A DNA stretch of 51,937 nt, from assembly GCA_002748705.1 (NCBI GenBank), contig PDSZ01000039.1, positions 1 through 51,937 on the forward strand. The letters are read 5' to 3'. The stretch's first letter is position 1. Every line of letters begins with the position of its first letter. Shown in pieces: positions 41,935 through 49,523 of the stretch. Below the pieces are notes generated by a model. That model was not told the DNA's origin and searched no databases. It was given only the letters and a program-made list of their open reading frames with translations. Source of the stretch: Candidatus Fermentibacterota bacterium (GTDB lineage Bacteria; Fermentibacterota; Fermentibacteria; Fermentibacterales; Fermentibacteraceae). The translations under genes and the position numbers were made by a program.

Positions 41935-43166
41935 AGACCATCCTCCTCCAGACGGTGAAAGAGCTTTGAAGTAACCTTTTCCCAAGTGTAATTCTCCATT
42001 GTTTTCTTTCTGCCGCAGGCTGCCATTGAAGAGGCGAGAGAATGGTTTTCCAGCAGCTCCTTCAGTTTTGCGGCAATATCTTCCCAGTCACCGAAATTCA
42101 CAAGAAATCCGTTCTTTTCGTGGTCAATGATGTCAGGCATTCCACCTGACCTGCATCCTATCACAGGAGAACCGCCCATCCATCCGTCCAGAAGAACTAT
42201 TCCAAAAGCATCGAGCCTCGAAGGTGCAGCAACTATGTCAGCTGCCTTGAAAAGATCCTTTCTCAGCCTTTCAGGCAGGTATCCTGTGACCACAAGCCTG
42301 CCGTCTGGAATTACTGAAGAAACACTGTTCAGTTTCTCTCTGAAGTCATCCATCACCGGCCCGGCAAGTACGAGTGTGAAGTCTGCGCCTTCCTGCCAGA
42401 GTTTTACTGAAGCATCCAGAAGGGAGAATGACCCCTTGTCCCTGCAGTGGGCTGTCATGCTCAGTACTATTTTTGAGAAAGGGCTCAGCGAGAGGGCTTT
42501 TCTTGCAGCCTGACCATCTGCATCTTCCCATTCCTCGGGGTCTATACCGCTTCCCCCTGGCATGATACGCCTGGGATCAACACCGCACTCATCTACATAC
42601 ACAGAGGCCTCAAACCTGTTCTGAGCAACCACAAGGGCAGACTGCCTGAGAATCTCAGGCTGCATTCCTGAAAAGTACTTCATCGGAAGGATTCTGTGGT
42701 CAGCTGACCCTATGTTGGCATGGGGAACAGATACAAGGGGAATACCTGCCGATGAAGCCAGCCTGTAACCTGCGTAAAGAAGAAAAGGCATAGCATTGGC
42801 ATGGACAATATCAAATCTGCTTCCTGATGAGCGTATCCACCTGTCCAGCGCAGGAATAAACGGGTTGGGATAGTAGAACCGGTCTTTTCCTCCAGGGCGT
42901 ATTCTTCTGAAAACAGCTCTGAGTAAATTCTGAGCAGGGGGATGAGCCACAGGGAACCTTATCAGTTCCACTCCTGAGATAACACTTCTTCCAGCAGGCA
43001 GGCGCCTTCCCTTCCGTGAAACAAGCCATGACATATCCCATGCATCAGTTGTAGCCACAGTTACAGAATGCCCTTCCCTGACAGCTGCAACAGCATGCTC
43101 CCACACATATCGCTCAGAGCCTCCGTGGTATGGCATGCTTCTGTGCACAAGGAATAGTATTCTCAA
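41922..43166 (-). CDS. Family 4 glycosyltransferase
   Basis: A 414-residue GT4. The acceptor domain starts RILFLVHRSMPYHGGSERYVW; in the donor domain GGSGIDPEEW, VTGYLPERLRK, and APSRLDAFGIVLLDGWMGGSPVIG provide the E-like and glycine elements, though the E-x7-E first residue is Asp here. The start is TTG at 43166, with AGGAG eight bases upstream; both lie in the second copy of a 52-base tandem duplication (see repeat). The copy further upstream carries the same start but ends in a stop after 18 codons. Belongs to the surface-glycan locus. Confidence 0.88.
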   Translation of the reverse strand: MRILFLVHRSMPYHGGSERYVWEHAVAAVREGHSVTVATTDAWDMSWLVSRKGRRLPAGRSVISGVELIRFPVAHPPAQNLLRAVFRRIRPGGKDRFYYPNPFIPALDRWIRSSGSRFDIVHANAMPFLLYAGYRLASSAGIPLVSVPHANIGSADHRILPMKYFSGMQPEILRQSALVVAQNRFEASVYVDECGVDPRRIMPGGSGIDPEEWEDADGQAARKALSLSPFSKIVLSMTAHCRDKGSFSLLDASVKLWQEGADFTLVLAGPVMDDFREKLNSVSSVIPDGRLVVTGYLPERLRKDLFKAADIVAAPSRLDAFGIVLLDGWMGGSPVIGCRSGGMPDIIDHEKNGFLVNFGDWEDIAAKLKELLENHSLASSMAACGRKKTMENYTWEKVTSKLFHRLEEDGLWKG

Positions 43167-43225
43167 TTCTGGCTCCTGTGGTATGGCATGCTTCTGTGTA
43201 CAGGAAAAAGTATTCTCAAATCAGG
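43121..43225. repeat. Imperfect tandem duplication of a translation start region
   Basis: Two units, 43121-43172 and 43173-43225, are about 80 percent alike, followed by a short third start CTCCTGTA. On the minus strand each unit includes AGGAG, TTGAGAATACT and codons for R-I-L-F-x-V-H-R-S-M-P-Y-H. The upstream unit holds the stop of the preceding GT4 gene (TTGA) and a now unused start that runs into TGA after 18 codons; the downstream one is the start of the 41922-43166 gene. Confidence 0.85.
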
Positions 43226-44298
43226 CTCCTGTAGAACTGCATGGCATTCTCTGCAACTGTTCTCCAGGTAGGTCGCTCTGCCTCCTCAGCCATGGCCTTC
43301 ATTTCAGATGACGCTCCCTCCCTTATTGCCTCTATCCAATCTGTTTCAGAGGAAACAGGCAGTACTTTACCGTGCTCTCCCACAGTTTCAGGCAGAGCTC
43401 CTCCATCTGAAGAGATAACAGGAATGCCGCAGGCAAATGCCTCAAGAACCGGAAGCCCGAGCCCCTCTTCTTTGCTGGGCACAAGTACCGCTTCAGCGCC
43501 TCTGTACAGAGAAAGAAGCCCCTGGTCAGGTACATTCTCAGCTACCACAACATTCGCAGGCAGCTCACTGTAAATATTCATGCCCCATCGTTCTGCTCCT
43601 GCAAGAACCAGCTTCTTTCCTGAAAGATCAGCTGCCGCAAAACACCGGAGGAGAAATGGAATGTTCTTTCTGGGAACAAAGCTTCCCACATGAAGGAAAT
43701 ACTTTTCAGGTTCAATTCCCAGAGAACAGAGGAAATCAATGTCAGGTTCACCTGGAGTGAATATGTCTTCAGCAGCACCGCCTGCTACCCCTGTCAGCCC
43801 CTCTGATACACCCAAAGTTGCAACAGCTCTCTCAGCAGCCCACCTGCTTATTGCAAGTACTGCTGCCCCGTTTCTCACAAGCTGTGCCAGATTGGCTGCG
43901 TAGAAAAGAGTTTCCTCTGTGTGTGATCCTGGATCAGTCCATGGTGTATCATCATAGAAGGTAACCACTTTTCTTCTGCCCTGACCGATCGGCTGCACTC
44001 CTGAGAGGTGTATCACATCCGGCACTCCGGCAGCACCTGCTATTCTACCTTCTCTTGAAGCTTCCAGTTTCCCTGAGCCAATCATGAAACGCCTGAAAAA
44101 AGGAATCTTCATCCACAAGGGAGGAGGAACTGACAATACCCCTGAAACAGGACAGACTGTGTCAGGATGGGTTTCAGGAATATCTATGGAAATGTGCTCT
44201 GATGAAATCTCGCTAAGACCTCTGGAAAGACCATTTATCCATCTTCCAACACCACCTCTGCTGTGGGCACAGACTGTTACATCAAGAACGGTTTTCAT
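43216..44298 (-). CDS. Family 4 glycosyltransferase
   Basis: A 360-residue GT4 resembling mannosyl- and rhamnosyltransferases that begin with a HSRGGVGRW loop. In the donor half, HVGSFVPRKNIPFLL has the phosphate-binding R and K, and VPSKEEGLGLPVLEAFACGIPVIS has the E-x7-E pair. ATG at 44298 overlaps the preceding stop as ATGA. The stop codon (TGA at 43216) lies inside the tandem duplication, which separates it by 49 bases from the next gene, in contrast to the usual overlap in this locus. Confidence 0.9.
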   Translation of the reverse strand: MKTVLDVTVCAHSRGGVGRWINGLSRGLSEISSEHISIDIPETHPDTVCPVSGVLSVPPPLWMKIPFFRRFMIGSGKLEASREGRIAGAAGVPDVIHLSGVQPIGQGRRKVVTFYDDTPWTDPGSHTEETLFYAANLAQLVRNGAAVLAISRWAAERAVATLGVSEGLTGVAGGAAEDIFTPGEPDIDFLCSLGIEPEKYFLHVGSFVPRKNIPFLLRCFAAADLSGKKLVLAGAERWGMNIYSELPANVVVAENVPDQGLLSLYRGAEAVLVPSKEEGLGLPVLEAFACGIPVISSDGGALPETVGEHGKVLPVSSETDWIEAIREGASSEMKAMAEEAERPTWRTVAENAMQFYRSLI

Positions 44299-45821
44299 GG
44301 AGCCTGCCATACCCACAGGCTCTCTTCAGGGGAGCTGCAGGTGAAGAGGATTGAATAGAGGGAATCGTAAAGCGCAGTTTCATTCTCAGAAAACATCCAT
44401 CTGTTGTAGACCACCGTTGCTGCTCCGGTTTTCTCAAAATCGCCTTCAAGGGGTACTGTGGCACTGTTGTAGAACAGACCCTCAGGCAAACCTGAATCAA
44501 TTGTCATATCTTCCCTTGCCATGAACCTCACCAGCCTGGCAAGACCGTCTTCAGACTCGAAAAGGGAATATCGTCTGATAAGAGGTGAAACAGGTATCTC
44601 AAGCACCGGACCGCTGTGGGCTGAAGACCTGTAAAACTCAGGTATTGCAGTATCAATGGTTTTAAGAGGCACAGGCACTATCTCAAGAATAATCAGACCG
44701 AAGAGAAGCCAGCCTGCACTTGTCCTCTGTTTCTCTATCAAAGCCCCTGCACCCAGAGCAGCGGCAAAACCTGCAACCACAGCCAGCCTTGCAGGTGTTC
44801 TGGCAGCTGAGAGAAAAGGAGTTTTAGCAACCAGCATGTAAGGAAGTGGAACAGGTGTGAGTGTTCCGAATATTTTCAGAAGCGGCCCGGTGGAAAGAAG
44901 CATAACCCCACCGATGGCAGCAGCAGGCTTCCACTTTTTCTCTCTGATACACCAAATGATTCCAAGAAGAAGCACTGTCAGACCAGGGGAAACAACACCT
45001 TCAAAAGCGTTGGGCATCCACCCTGCGGTAACAGGCTCTCCAAGCAGCGAAGGCAGGAAGTATGACTGGATCTCGGCACCCCAGTACACTGCCTCAGTCC
45101 AGTCCATTCCAGGGTTGGCTGATAAAGCTTCAGGAAAACTCAGCAGCCACAGAAATCCTGCAGCAGCACCGGCTGCAGGGAGCACAGCAGAGAGAAGGAA
45201 CCTTTTCCAACCCTTCCATTCAGTGAAGAATGCTGTAAGCATCCATCCCAGTCCCAGAGTAAAACCATGCTGAAGACCTTCTGCAACAGCCAGAACTGAG
45301 AGCGGCATCGATAACAGGAGATAACGGAGTTTTCCCCTTTCGAGCCATCTGCGAACTGTTACAAGGACACACAGAACAAATCCTGTTGAAGCAAGTGTGT
45401 AGTGCTGGTAGACACGAATAAGCCTCACAGGCATCCAGATTATTACGATACCTGCAACAAGCGCTCCGTTCCTCCCGAGACCCCAGCTCCTTCCGAGGAA
45501 GTAGCCGGCAGTTCCTGCAAAGAGTGATGAGATTATCAGTGACGCTGAATATCCCCACCCTGTAAGAGCCCCTGCCAAAAGCGACGGCCAGGGCATATTG
45601 TGCCAGGCCAGTGTGTGTTCTCCGTAGAGACGGGGATCTGTTCCTCTCCGCAGAGAGTTGCGCACATGACTGAACTGCCATATCACATCGTACACATCAC
45701 TGTCATTGTTCACAACTGTATCTGACTGGTCGGCGTAGATTCCAACAGTTTGTCCTGATACTGTAAACCAGGGCAGCGCTGCCAGCAGAACAACCACAGC
45801 AAGGAGCGCTTCAGTTTTCAT
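44295..45821 (-). CDS. Polytopic membrane protein, GT-C or YfhO-like
   Basis: A 508-residue integral membrane protein with about 11 helices and a soluble C-terminal region of roughly 120 residues. After the first helix, a loop has NNDSDVYDVIWQFSHVRNSL with several acidic residues, and YGEHTLAWHNMPWPSLL follows, patterns found in large GT-C-type and YfhO-like membrane proteins. No firm family name. ATG at 45821 overlaps the GT4-like gene by 11 bases. Within the glycan locus it may work on lipid-linked sugars. The start avoids a longer reading without similarity. Confidence 0.65.
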   Translation of the reverse strand: MKTEALLAVVVLLAALPWFTVSGQTVGIYADQSDTVVNNDSDVYDVIWQFSHVRNSLRRGTDPRLYGEHTLAWHNMPWPSLLAGALTGWGYSASLIISSLFAGTAGYFLGRSWGLGRNGALVAGIVIIWMPVRLIRVYQHYTLASTGFVLCVLVTVRRWLERGKLRYLLLSMPLSVLAVAEGLQHGFTLGLGWMLTAFFTEWKGWKRFLLSAVLPAAGAAAGFLWLLSFPEALSANPGMDWTEAVYWGAEIQSYFLPSLLGEPVTAGWMPNAFEGVVSPGLTVLLLGIIWCIREKKWKPAAAIGGVMLLSTGPLLKIFGTLTPVPLPYMLVAKTPFLSAARTPARLAVVAGFAAALGAGALIEKQRTSAGWLLFGLIILEIVPVPLKTIDTAIPEFYRSSAHSGPVLEIPVSPLIRRYSLFESEDGLARLVRFMAREDMTIDSGLPEGLFYNSATVPLEGDFEKTGAATVVYNRWMFSENETALYDSLYSILFTCSSPEESLWVWQAP

Positions 45822-46923
45822 CAAGAAAATCCATCCACTGGGAGAGACACACATCAGGGTCACTCACTCTGAGAAAATACTTTCTGGCATTCTCACCGGT
45901 GGCTTTCATTATATCCCTGTTATCAAGAAGGAATCTCAGCGCGGCTTCCGCTCCTGCAACGCCGGAATCGCAGGGAATGCGAACAACTGCGTCTGAAGGA
46001 AGATCTCTGAATGACCCCTGATCTGAAAGAACAGCAGGTATACCGCTTCTCATCACATCCATCATTGAACCGCTTGTTTCGCTGCATGTGTGGTGTCTCA
46101 GATCAATGGCAACATCTATTCTCTCAAGTGCCTTTCTGAACTCAAGATCATTCAGCCGGCCTGTCACATGAACCCATTCATGGCCGGTTTCAGGCCATCC
46201 GGCGCCTACCACCAGCAACTTCACTGAATAATGCCTCCGAAGAAGGGCAACCGCTTCCAGCATGGACTCCCAGTTCCTTCCGTAATGAAAAGTGCCTGCT
46301 ATCCCTATGACTGTCTCTTCTTCCGAGCCGGCAGGTTTCTCAACTCTGTCAAGAAAGTCAGCCAGAAAACCCATGCGGTATATCTTTTTCCCCGGCAGCA
46401 GTTTCTCCATGGTCATTCCGGCTGTGTCGCTTAGCACTGCAACTTTTCGGGCAACTGATGGAAGCAGACCTGCAAGATGATTCCGACGAAGGCGCATATC
46501 GTATTCTGAAAGGCTCTCCGCTTTTCTGCCCATGGTCTGCAGCACCGTATCTGCCGATGGACCGTACTCACTGCGAACATGGGCCTCATAGGTCTTCCAG
46601 TCGCCGGTGGAGTCTGCTATCTGCCTGAGCACATGATGCAGGTTGGTTTCGTGGAACAGCGCATGCCCGGGCTGTTCCATCATGGCATTGATAACTTCTG
46701 CGCAGTGCAGCGAATTACCTATCTGGTACACACGAAGAATACTGCCTGGAAGGGTATTCAGCTTGCTTATGGGAAGGCACTCTGCTTCAGGTACAGGGGC
46801 TCCGCCTTCAGAATAAGCTATTTTCCACTCAACCTTTTTTTCAGTGAGGTGAATTATTCGTCTTGCGTAATCTGCAAGACCTGTAGGCTGTGGTGGAAGC
46901 GGTGTTACCAGCACCGCATTCAT
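45811..46923 (-). CDS. Glycosyltransferase of GT-B fold (GT4-like)
   Basis: A 370-residue protein. The N-terminal strand and loop MNAVLVTPLPPQPTGLADYARRI is typical for GT4 enzymes of the wlbH/mannosyl type where Gly-x-Ala-x-Tyr replaces Gly-Gly. In the donor half IAGTFHYGRNWESML and LRHHTCSETSGSMMDVMRSGIPAVLS correspond to the phosphate-binding and E-x7-E regions, with the first Glu present in CSETSG. Contacts with the neighbours are one-base (TGATG) and 11-base overlaps. Specific sugar unknown. Confidence 0.82.
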   Translation of the reverse strand: MNAVLVTPLPPQPTGLADYARRIIHLTEKKVEWKIAYSEGGAPVPEAECLPISKLNTLPGSILRVYQIGNSLHCAEVINAMMEQPGHALFHETNLHHVLRQIADSTGDWKTYEAHVRSEYGPSADTVLQTMGRKAESLSEYDMRLRRNHLAGLLPSVARKVAVLSDTAGMTMEKLLPGKKIYRMGFLADFLDRVEKPAGSEEETVIGIAGTFHYGRNWESMLEAVALLRRHYSVKLLVVGAGWPETGHEWVHVTGRLNDLEFRKALERIDVAIDLRHHTCSETSGSMMDVMRSGIPAVLSDQGSFRDLPSDAVVRIPCDSGVAGAEAALRFLLDNRDIMKATGENARKYFLRVSDPDVCLSQWMDFLDEN

Positions 46924-47663
46924 CAGTTCACATCGCCCTTCCAGGTTCTTATTCGGAACTCCATCAGCTCTTTGAACATCTCAATGATAGGCCCGATCCT
47001 GACCCATGCTATGAAACCTGTGCGAACAGATTCAAATGAAACTGTTCCAGCCCTCCGGTGAAAATGACTCACAGGCACCTGAATCACACGGTAACCCATG
47101 CTTCTGGCAAGGGTCATAATCTCAAAATCGATAACCCCGCAGACAGACCTTGGTTTAATCCTCTTAAAAATAGAAGCCCGGTAGAGCTTGAAAGAGGCAT
47201 CAACATCCTTGAATCCCCCAAGGAACATCACGGAAGAAAGGGTATTCCACAGAAATGAATAGACAAGCCTCATGCCGGGATCTTTTCTGTTTCTGCGGTA
47301 TCCTGAGATTATATCCCCCTTCTCCCTTATCTCCCAGAGAAGACCAAGTTCAGAGAGGTCGAACTGACCGTCGCAGTCAGAGTAGAATATCCAGTCATAC
47401 ACAGATGACTCTATCCCTGTACGAACTGCCCTTCCGAAACCCTTGTTTTCACCATGTGAGACCAGCCTGACCCTTGAATCTTCAGCAGCCATTCCCTGCA
47501 CAAGTTCGGCAGTTCTGTCGGTGGACCCGTCGTCCACCACAATTATTTCCCAGTCCTTTATATCCAGATCATTCAGGGATTGTTTTGCACCCCTGACCAT
47601 GTACTCCACATTTTCTTCCTCGTTGAATGCAGGAAAGAAAACGCTGATTCCTTCTTTACTGAT
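46923..47663 (-). CDS. Family 2 glycosyltransferase (DPM1-like), with missing or non-AUG start
   Basis: A GT-A enzyme like dolichol-phosphate mannosyltransferase and its bacterial undecaprenyl counterparts. WEIIVVDDGSTDRT, FYSDCDGQFD (metal site) and DVDASFKLYRASIFK are clear. The first standard start is GTG at 47609, which gives 228 residues but leaves out the first strand of the fold. In frame just upstream the codons spell ISVFFPAFNEEENV, which is the expected first strand, and no ATG, GTG or TTG precedes it before a stop. The reading here begins at ATC 47663, three bases after GGGGGAG; ATC at 47648 and ATT at 47687 are alternatives. Either a non-AUG start is used, or the gene has lost its start. 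It is the first gene of the glycan locus. Confidence 0.75.
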   Translation of the reverse strand: MSKEGISVFFPAFNEEENVEYMVRGAKQSLNDLDIKDWEIIVVDDGSTDRTAELVQGMAAEDSRVRLVSHGENKGFGRAVRTGIESSVYDWIFYSDCDGQFDLSELGLLWEIREKGDIISGYRRNRKDPGMRLVYSFLWNTLSSVMFLGGFKDVDASFKLYRASIFKRIKPRSVCGVIDFEIMTLARSMGYRVIQVPVSHFHRRAGTVSFESVRTGFIAWVRIGPIIEMFKELMEFRIRTWKGDVN

Positions 47664-47907
47664 AGGCTCCCCCTGCCGTGATCGAATGGATTTTGCAACA
47701 GGGGAATATCAGCATGAACAAGGATTTTTTCAACCTGGCAGCATACAAATTACTTCACAGAAGAACAAACCTGCAAAAGAACCGGTCCCGTCTGCATGAC
47801 AACGGAGAGTTCACCAACCAGTGAAGCCGTTCCGGCAAAACGAGTTGTTATTCCTCCTGAAGCCGGTCACAAGGGCGCCATAGATTCCCAGGTGAAGCCT
47901 TTCCTTG
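47664..47907. other. Intergenic region with short direct duplication
   Basis: No convincing gene. GTGAAGCC...TTGTTATTCCTC occurs twice, at 47821-47856 and 47892-47916; the second copy includes the end of the methyltransferase gene, so the first may be a leftover of its 3' end. A possible promoter for the glycan locus lies at its left side. The region marks the change from tight packing to a looser, AT-richer stretch. Confidence 0.5.
47705..47733 (-). promoter_or_regulatory. Possible promoter of the glycan locus
   Basis: On the minus strand TTGAAA (47728-47733), 17 bases and GATATT (47705-47710) form a fair sigma70-like match. Transcription would start near 47698, about 35 bases before the ATC codon at 47663. 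This agrees with a translation start upstream of GTG 47609. Confidence 0.4.
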
Positions 47908-48561
47908 TTATTCCTCGCTGAGCACATACCAACCGCACCAGTAATACTTGTAATCTACAAAGCCAACACTATTGCTATGATTTGAAATAACTTCTGTGAA
48001 ATCCTGCTTTGTAATGAAGTTTTTCAAAATCTCTCGCTTACTGCCATTATCTAATTGACGCAACTGATAAGTATTACCGCCTTCATCGCGTCGTGAGATT
48101 GGAGTACTACTGCCTTCAACATATCTGTTGTCTACAAAAACAATTATGCTTCCCGGTATTAATTTACTATGAAGAACTTCCAGAAAACATGAAATTTGAT
48201 CCTTTTTGAGATGCGAAAGCCAAAAACCGGCAAACGCTCCATCATATTCTTGAGCAATTCCGTTTAGCTCAAAAGCATCAGAAATTTTACAGGAAATATT
48301 GCCGTACTCTTCAAGACGCCTTTCAGCTATCTCTAAAACTTCATGATTACAGTCAGTTGCTGTAACATGAATACATCTCTCAGCTATAAACTGTGTCCAG
48401 TATCCTGTTCCGCAGGCAACCTCAATAACATTTCGCTTATTCAGTAAGTTGGACAGTTTTCTCGCCAGAACCCTTAACTCCACCTGACGCTCCGGTTTGC
48501 GATAAATCAGATCGTACTCGTTCGCTCTCTCGGCATAATACTTTTTCAGGCTTTCATTCAT
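47908..48561 (-). CDS. Class I SAM-dependent methyltransferase, likely foreign
   Basis: A 217-residue methyltransferase. Motif I is IEVACGTGYWTQFIA, followed by the acidic end of strand 2 in VTATDCN and a motif IV region (YDGAFAGFWLSHL). The C-terminal part carries FVDNRYVEGSSTPISRR and a Tyr/Trp-rich end. The base composition is clearly AT-richer than the neighbours, with codons such as AAT, TTT, ATA and GAA prominent, and it has open gaps on both sides; both suggest arrival by transfer. The ATG has AGGAGAAG upstream. Substrate unknown; small-molecule or sugar O-methylation is possible. Confidence 0.85.
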   Translation of the reverse strand: MNESLKKYYAERANEYDLIYRKPERQVELRVLARKLSNLLNKRNVIEVACGTGYWTQFIAERCIHVTATDCNHEVLEIAERRLEEYGNISCKISDAFELNGIAQEYDGAFAGFWLSHLKKDQISCFLEVLHSKLIPGSIIVFVDNRYVEGSSTPISRRDEGGNTYQLRQLDNGSKREILKNFITKQDFTEVISNHSNSVGFVDYKYYWCGWYVLSEE

Positions 48562-48756
48562 AACTTCTCCTGATGATAACCATGATAATCATACTGATCT
48601 GTTGTCATAATCCTGAATCCTGATTACTTACCACTGGAACCAGCCGCTGAACAATTCAATCAGTTTTCAATTCAGATAACAGTGGTATACATCTCACTCT
48701 GCAAAAGGTATTGCTCAACTATCTGATTTCCAGCTGTTATACTCAACTGCTTATCT

Positions 48757-48777
48757 GCCGAAAACGGTGTTTTCGGC
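48757..48777 (-). terminator. Perfect hairpin downstream of the 121-residue gene
   Basis: GCCGAAAAC and GTTTTCGGC are exact inverted copies of nine bases with a three-base loop, 14 bases after the stop at 48792. There is no strong T run, so it may be a weak terminator or an mRNA-stability structure. The rest of 48562-48756 shows no gene; ATGATAA repeats occur just upstream of the methyltransferase start. Confidence 0.4.
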
Positions 48778-48791
48778 CGAACGATACCGGA

Positions 48792-49157
48792 TCATGAAGC
48801 AGCGCCGTGGCAGAGAGCTGAAGGCTTGCTTGCAACCATTTCCATATCCAGAATCCGGTGCATTTCACGAAGAATAAAGTTTTCTCCGGACCTGACAGGA
48901 TTGGAAGCTTCAACTGCATTGACAAACATGCATCCTCCACGACTTGCCCGCCGGGTAGCGGTTATTCTGAAAAGAATGTTACCGTCGGTTCCCGGCCCTC
49001 TGAGATAAAGCATACCCTCTGACAGAACCTTTACAGCCGCTTCTGAAGAGTGTTCTATAACAAATGCAGCTGTGCGGCTTCCCGGCTCTCCATGTACCGT
49101 TGCCCATACCGCTTCAGTTCCTGTGTTCTCTGCCTCTGGTTCGATTATCCATTTCAT
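48792..49157 (-). CDS. Small unknown soluble protein
   Basis: A 121-residue protein with ATG at 49157, directly preceded by GGAGGTGAAGAA, a strong ribosome site. It begins KWIIEPEAENTGTEAVWATVHG and seems beta-rich in the middle (FVIEHSSEAAVKVL, FRITATRR), with two helices near the C-terminus. There is no signal peptide, membrane helix or known motif. It is a stand-alone gene with a near-consensus promoter, a palindrome over the -35 region and a hairpin after the stop, which suggests a short, strongly expressed and possibly regulated mRNA. I do not recognise the family. Confidence 0.7.
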   Translation of the reverse strand: MKWIIEPEAENTGTEAVWATVHGEPGSRTAAFVIEHSSEAAVKVLSEGMLYLRGPGTDGNILFRITATRRASRGGCMFVNAVEASNPVRSGENFILREMHRILDMEMVASKPSALCHGAAS

Positions 49158-49177
49158 TTCTTCACCTCCATGCAACA

Positions 49178-49206
49178 AGTATATGTAATTCACAGAGCAA
49201 TGTAAA
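49178..49206 (-). promoter_or_regulatory. Near-consensus promoter for the 121-residue gene
   Basis: TTTACA (49201-49206), 17 bases, TATACT (49178-49183) on the minus strand. Predicted transcription starts near 49171, giving a leader of about 14 bases that is nearly all ribosome site. This is one of the best promoter matches found by eye in the window. Confidence 0.65.
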
Positions 49207-49217
49207 CACCTGTTTAC
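49202..49217. promoter_or_regulatory. Palindromic operator candidate overlapping the -35
   Basis: GTAAACACCTGTTTAC consists of GTAAAC and GTTTAC around ACCT. It covers the -35 element of the promoter next to it, so a repressor dimer could block initiation. The regulator is unknown. No other copy was noticed upstream of other genes. Confidence 0.45.
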
Positions 49218-49510
49218 CTTTTTGTTAAAAATATGCCCTGCAATCAGTTTCAGGCATACACTCATACATGAACACAGAATCTGCCTGAATACAGCATCAA
49301 GAATTTCCTGAAATGAATGGTGCCGAAATTCTATCTTCCTTTATTCTTGCCTGCTGTAAGTAGGTTCAGCTCTCGCAGGCTGATCTCAGACTGACAGCGG
49401 GCTTGGGTTGAACACCAAGCCATGAACAGAAGTCTGCTGCTGTTAGCCAAGCCGGGAATTCAATAAAAAAACATAATTCGTTCACAGGTCTTTGAACCTC
49501 TGTACTCAGC
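49218..49510. other. Intergenic region with inverted repeats
   Basis: No supported gene. GCTTGG/CCAAGC at 49401-49420 is a small inverted repeat, and a TTTTTTT run on the minus strand near 49465-49471 follows the end of the protease gene. Together with the hairpin overlapping its stop codon, this may end transcription of the protease gene. Confidence 0.4.
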
Positions 49511-49523
49511 TTATCTGAGTACA
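49501..49523 (-). terminator. Hairpin across the stop codon of the C25 protease gene
   Basis: TGTACTCAG and CTGAGTACA are perfect nine-base inverted copies separated by five bases that include the TAA stop. A T7 run follows about 30 bases downstream, after a second short pair (GTTCA/TGAAC). Likely part of a terminator or 3' protective structure; not a classic intrinsic terminator. Confidence 0.4.

Noticed and set aside
48570..48590. ATGATAA repeats before the methyltransferase as an operator
   Set aside because: The repeats are short, AT-rich and only partly symmetrical, which is expected by chance in this AT-rich stretch.
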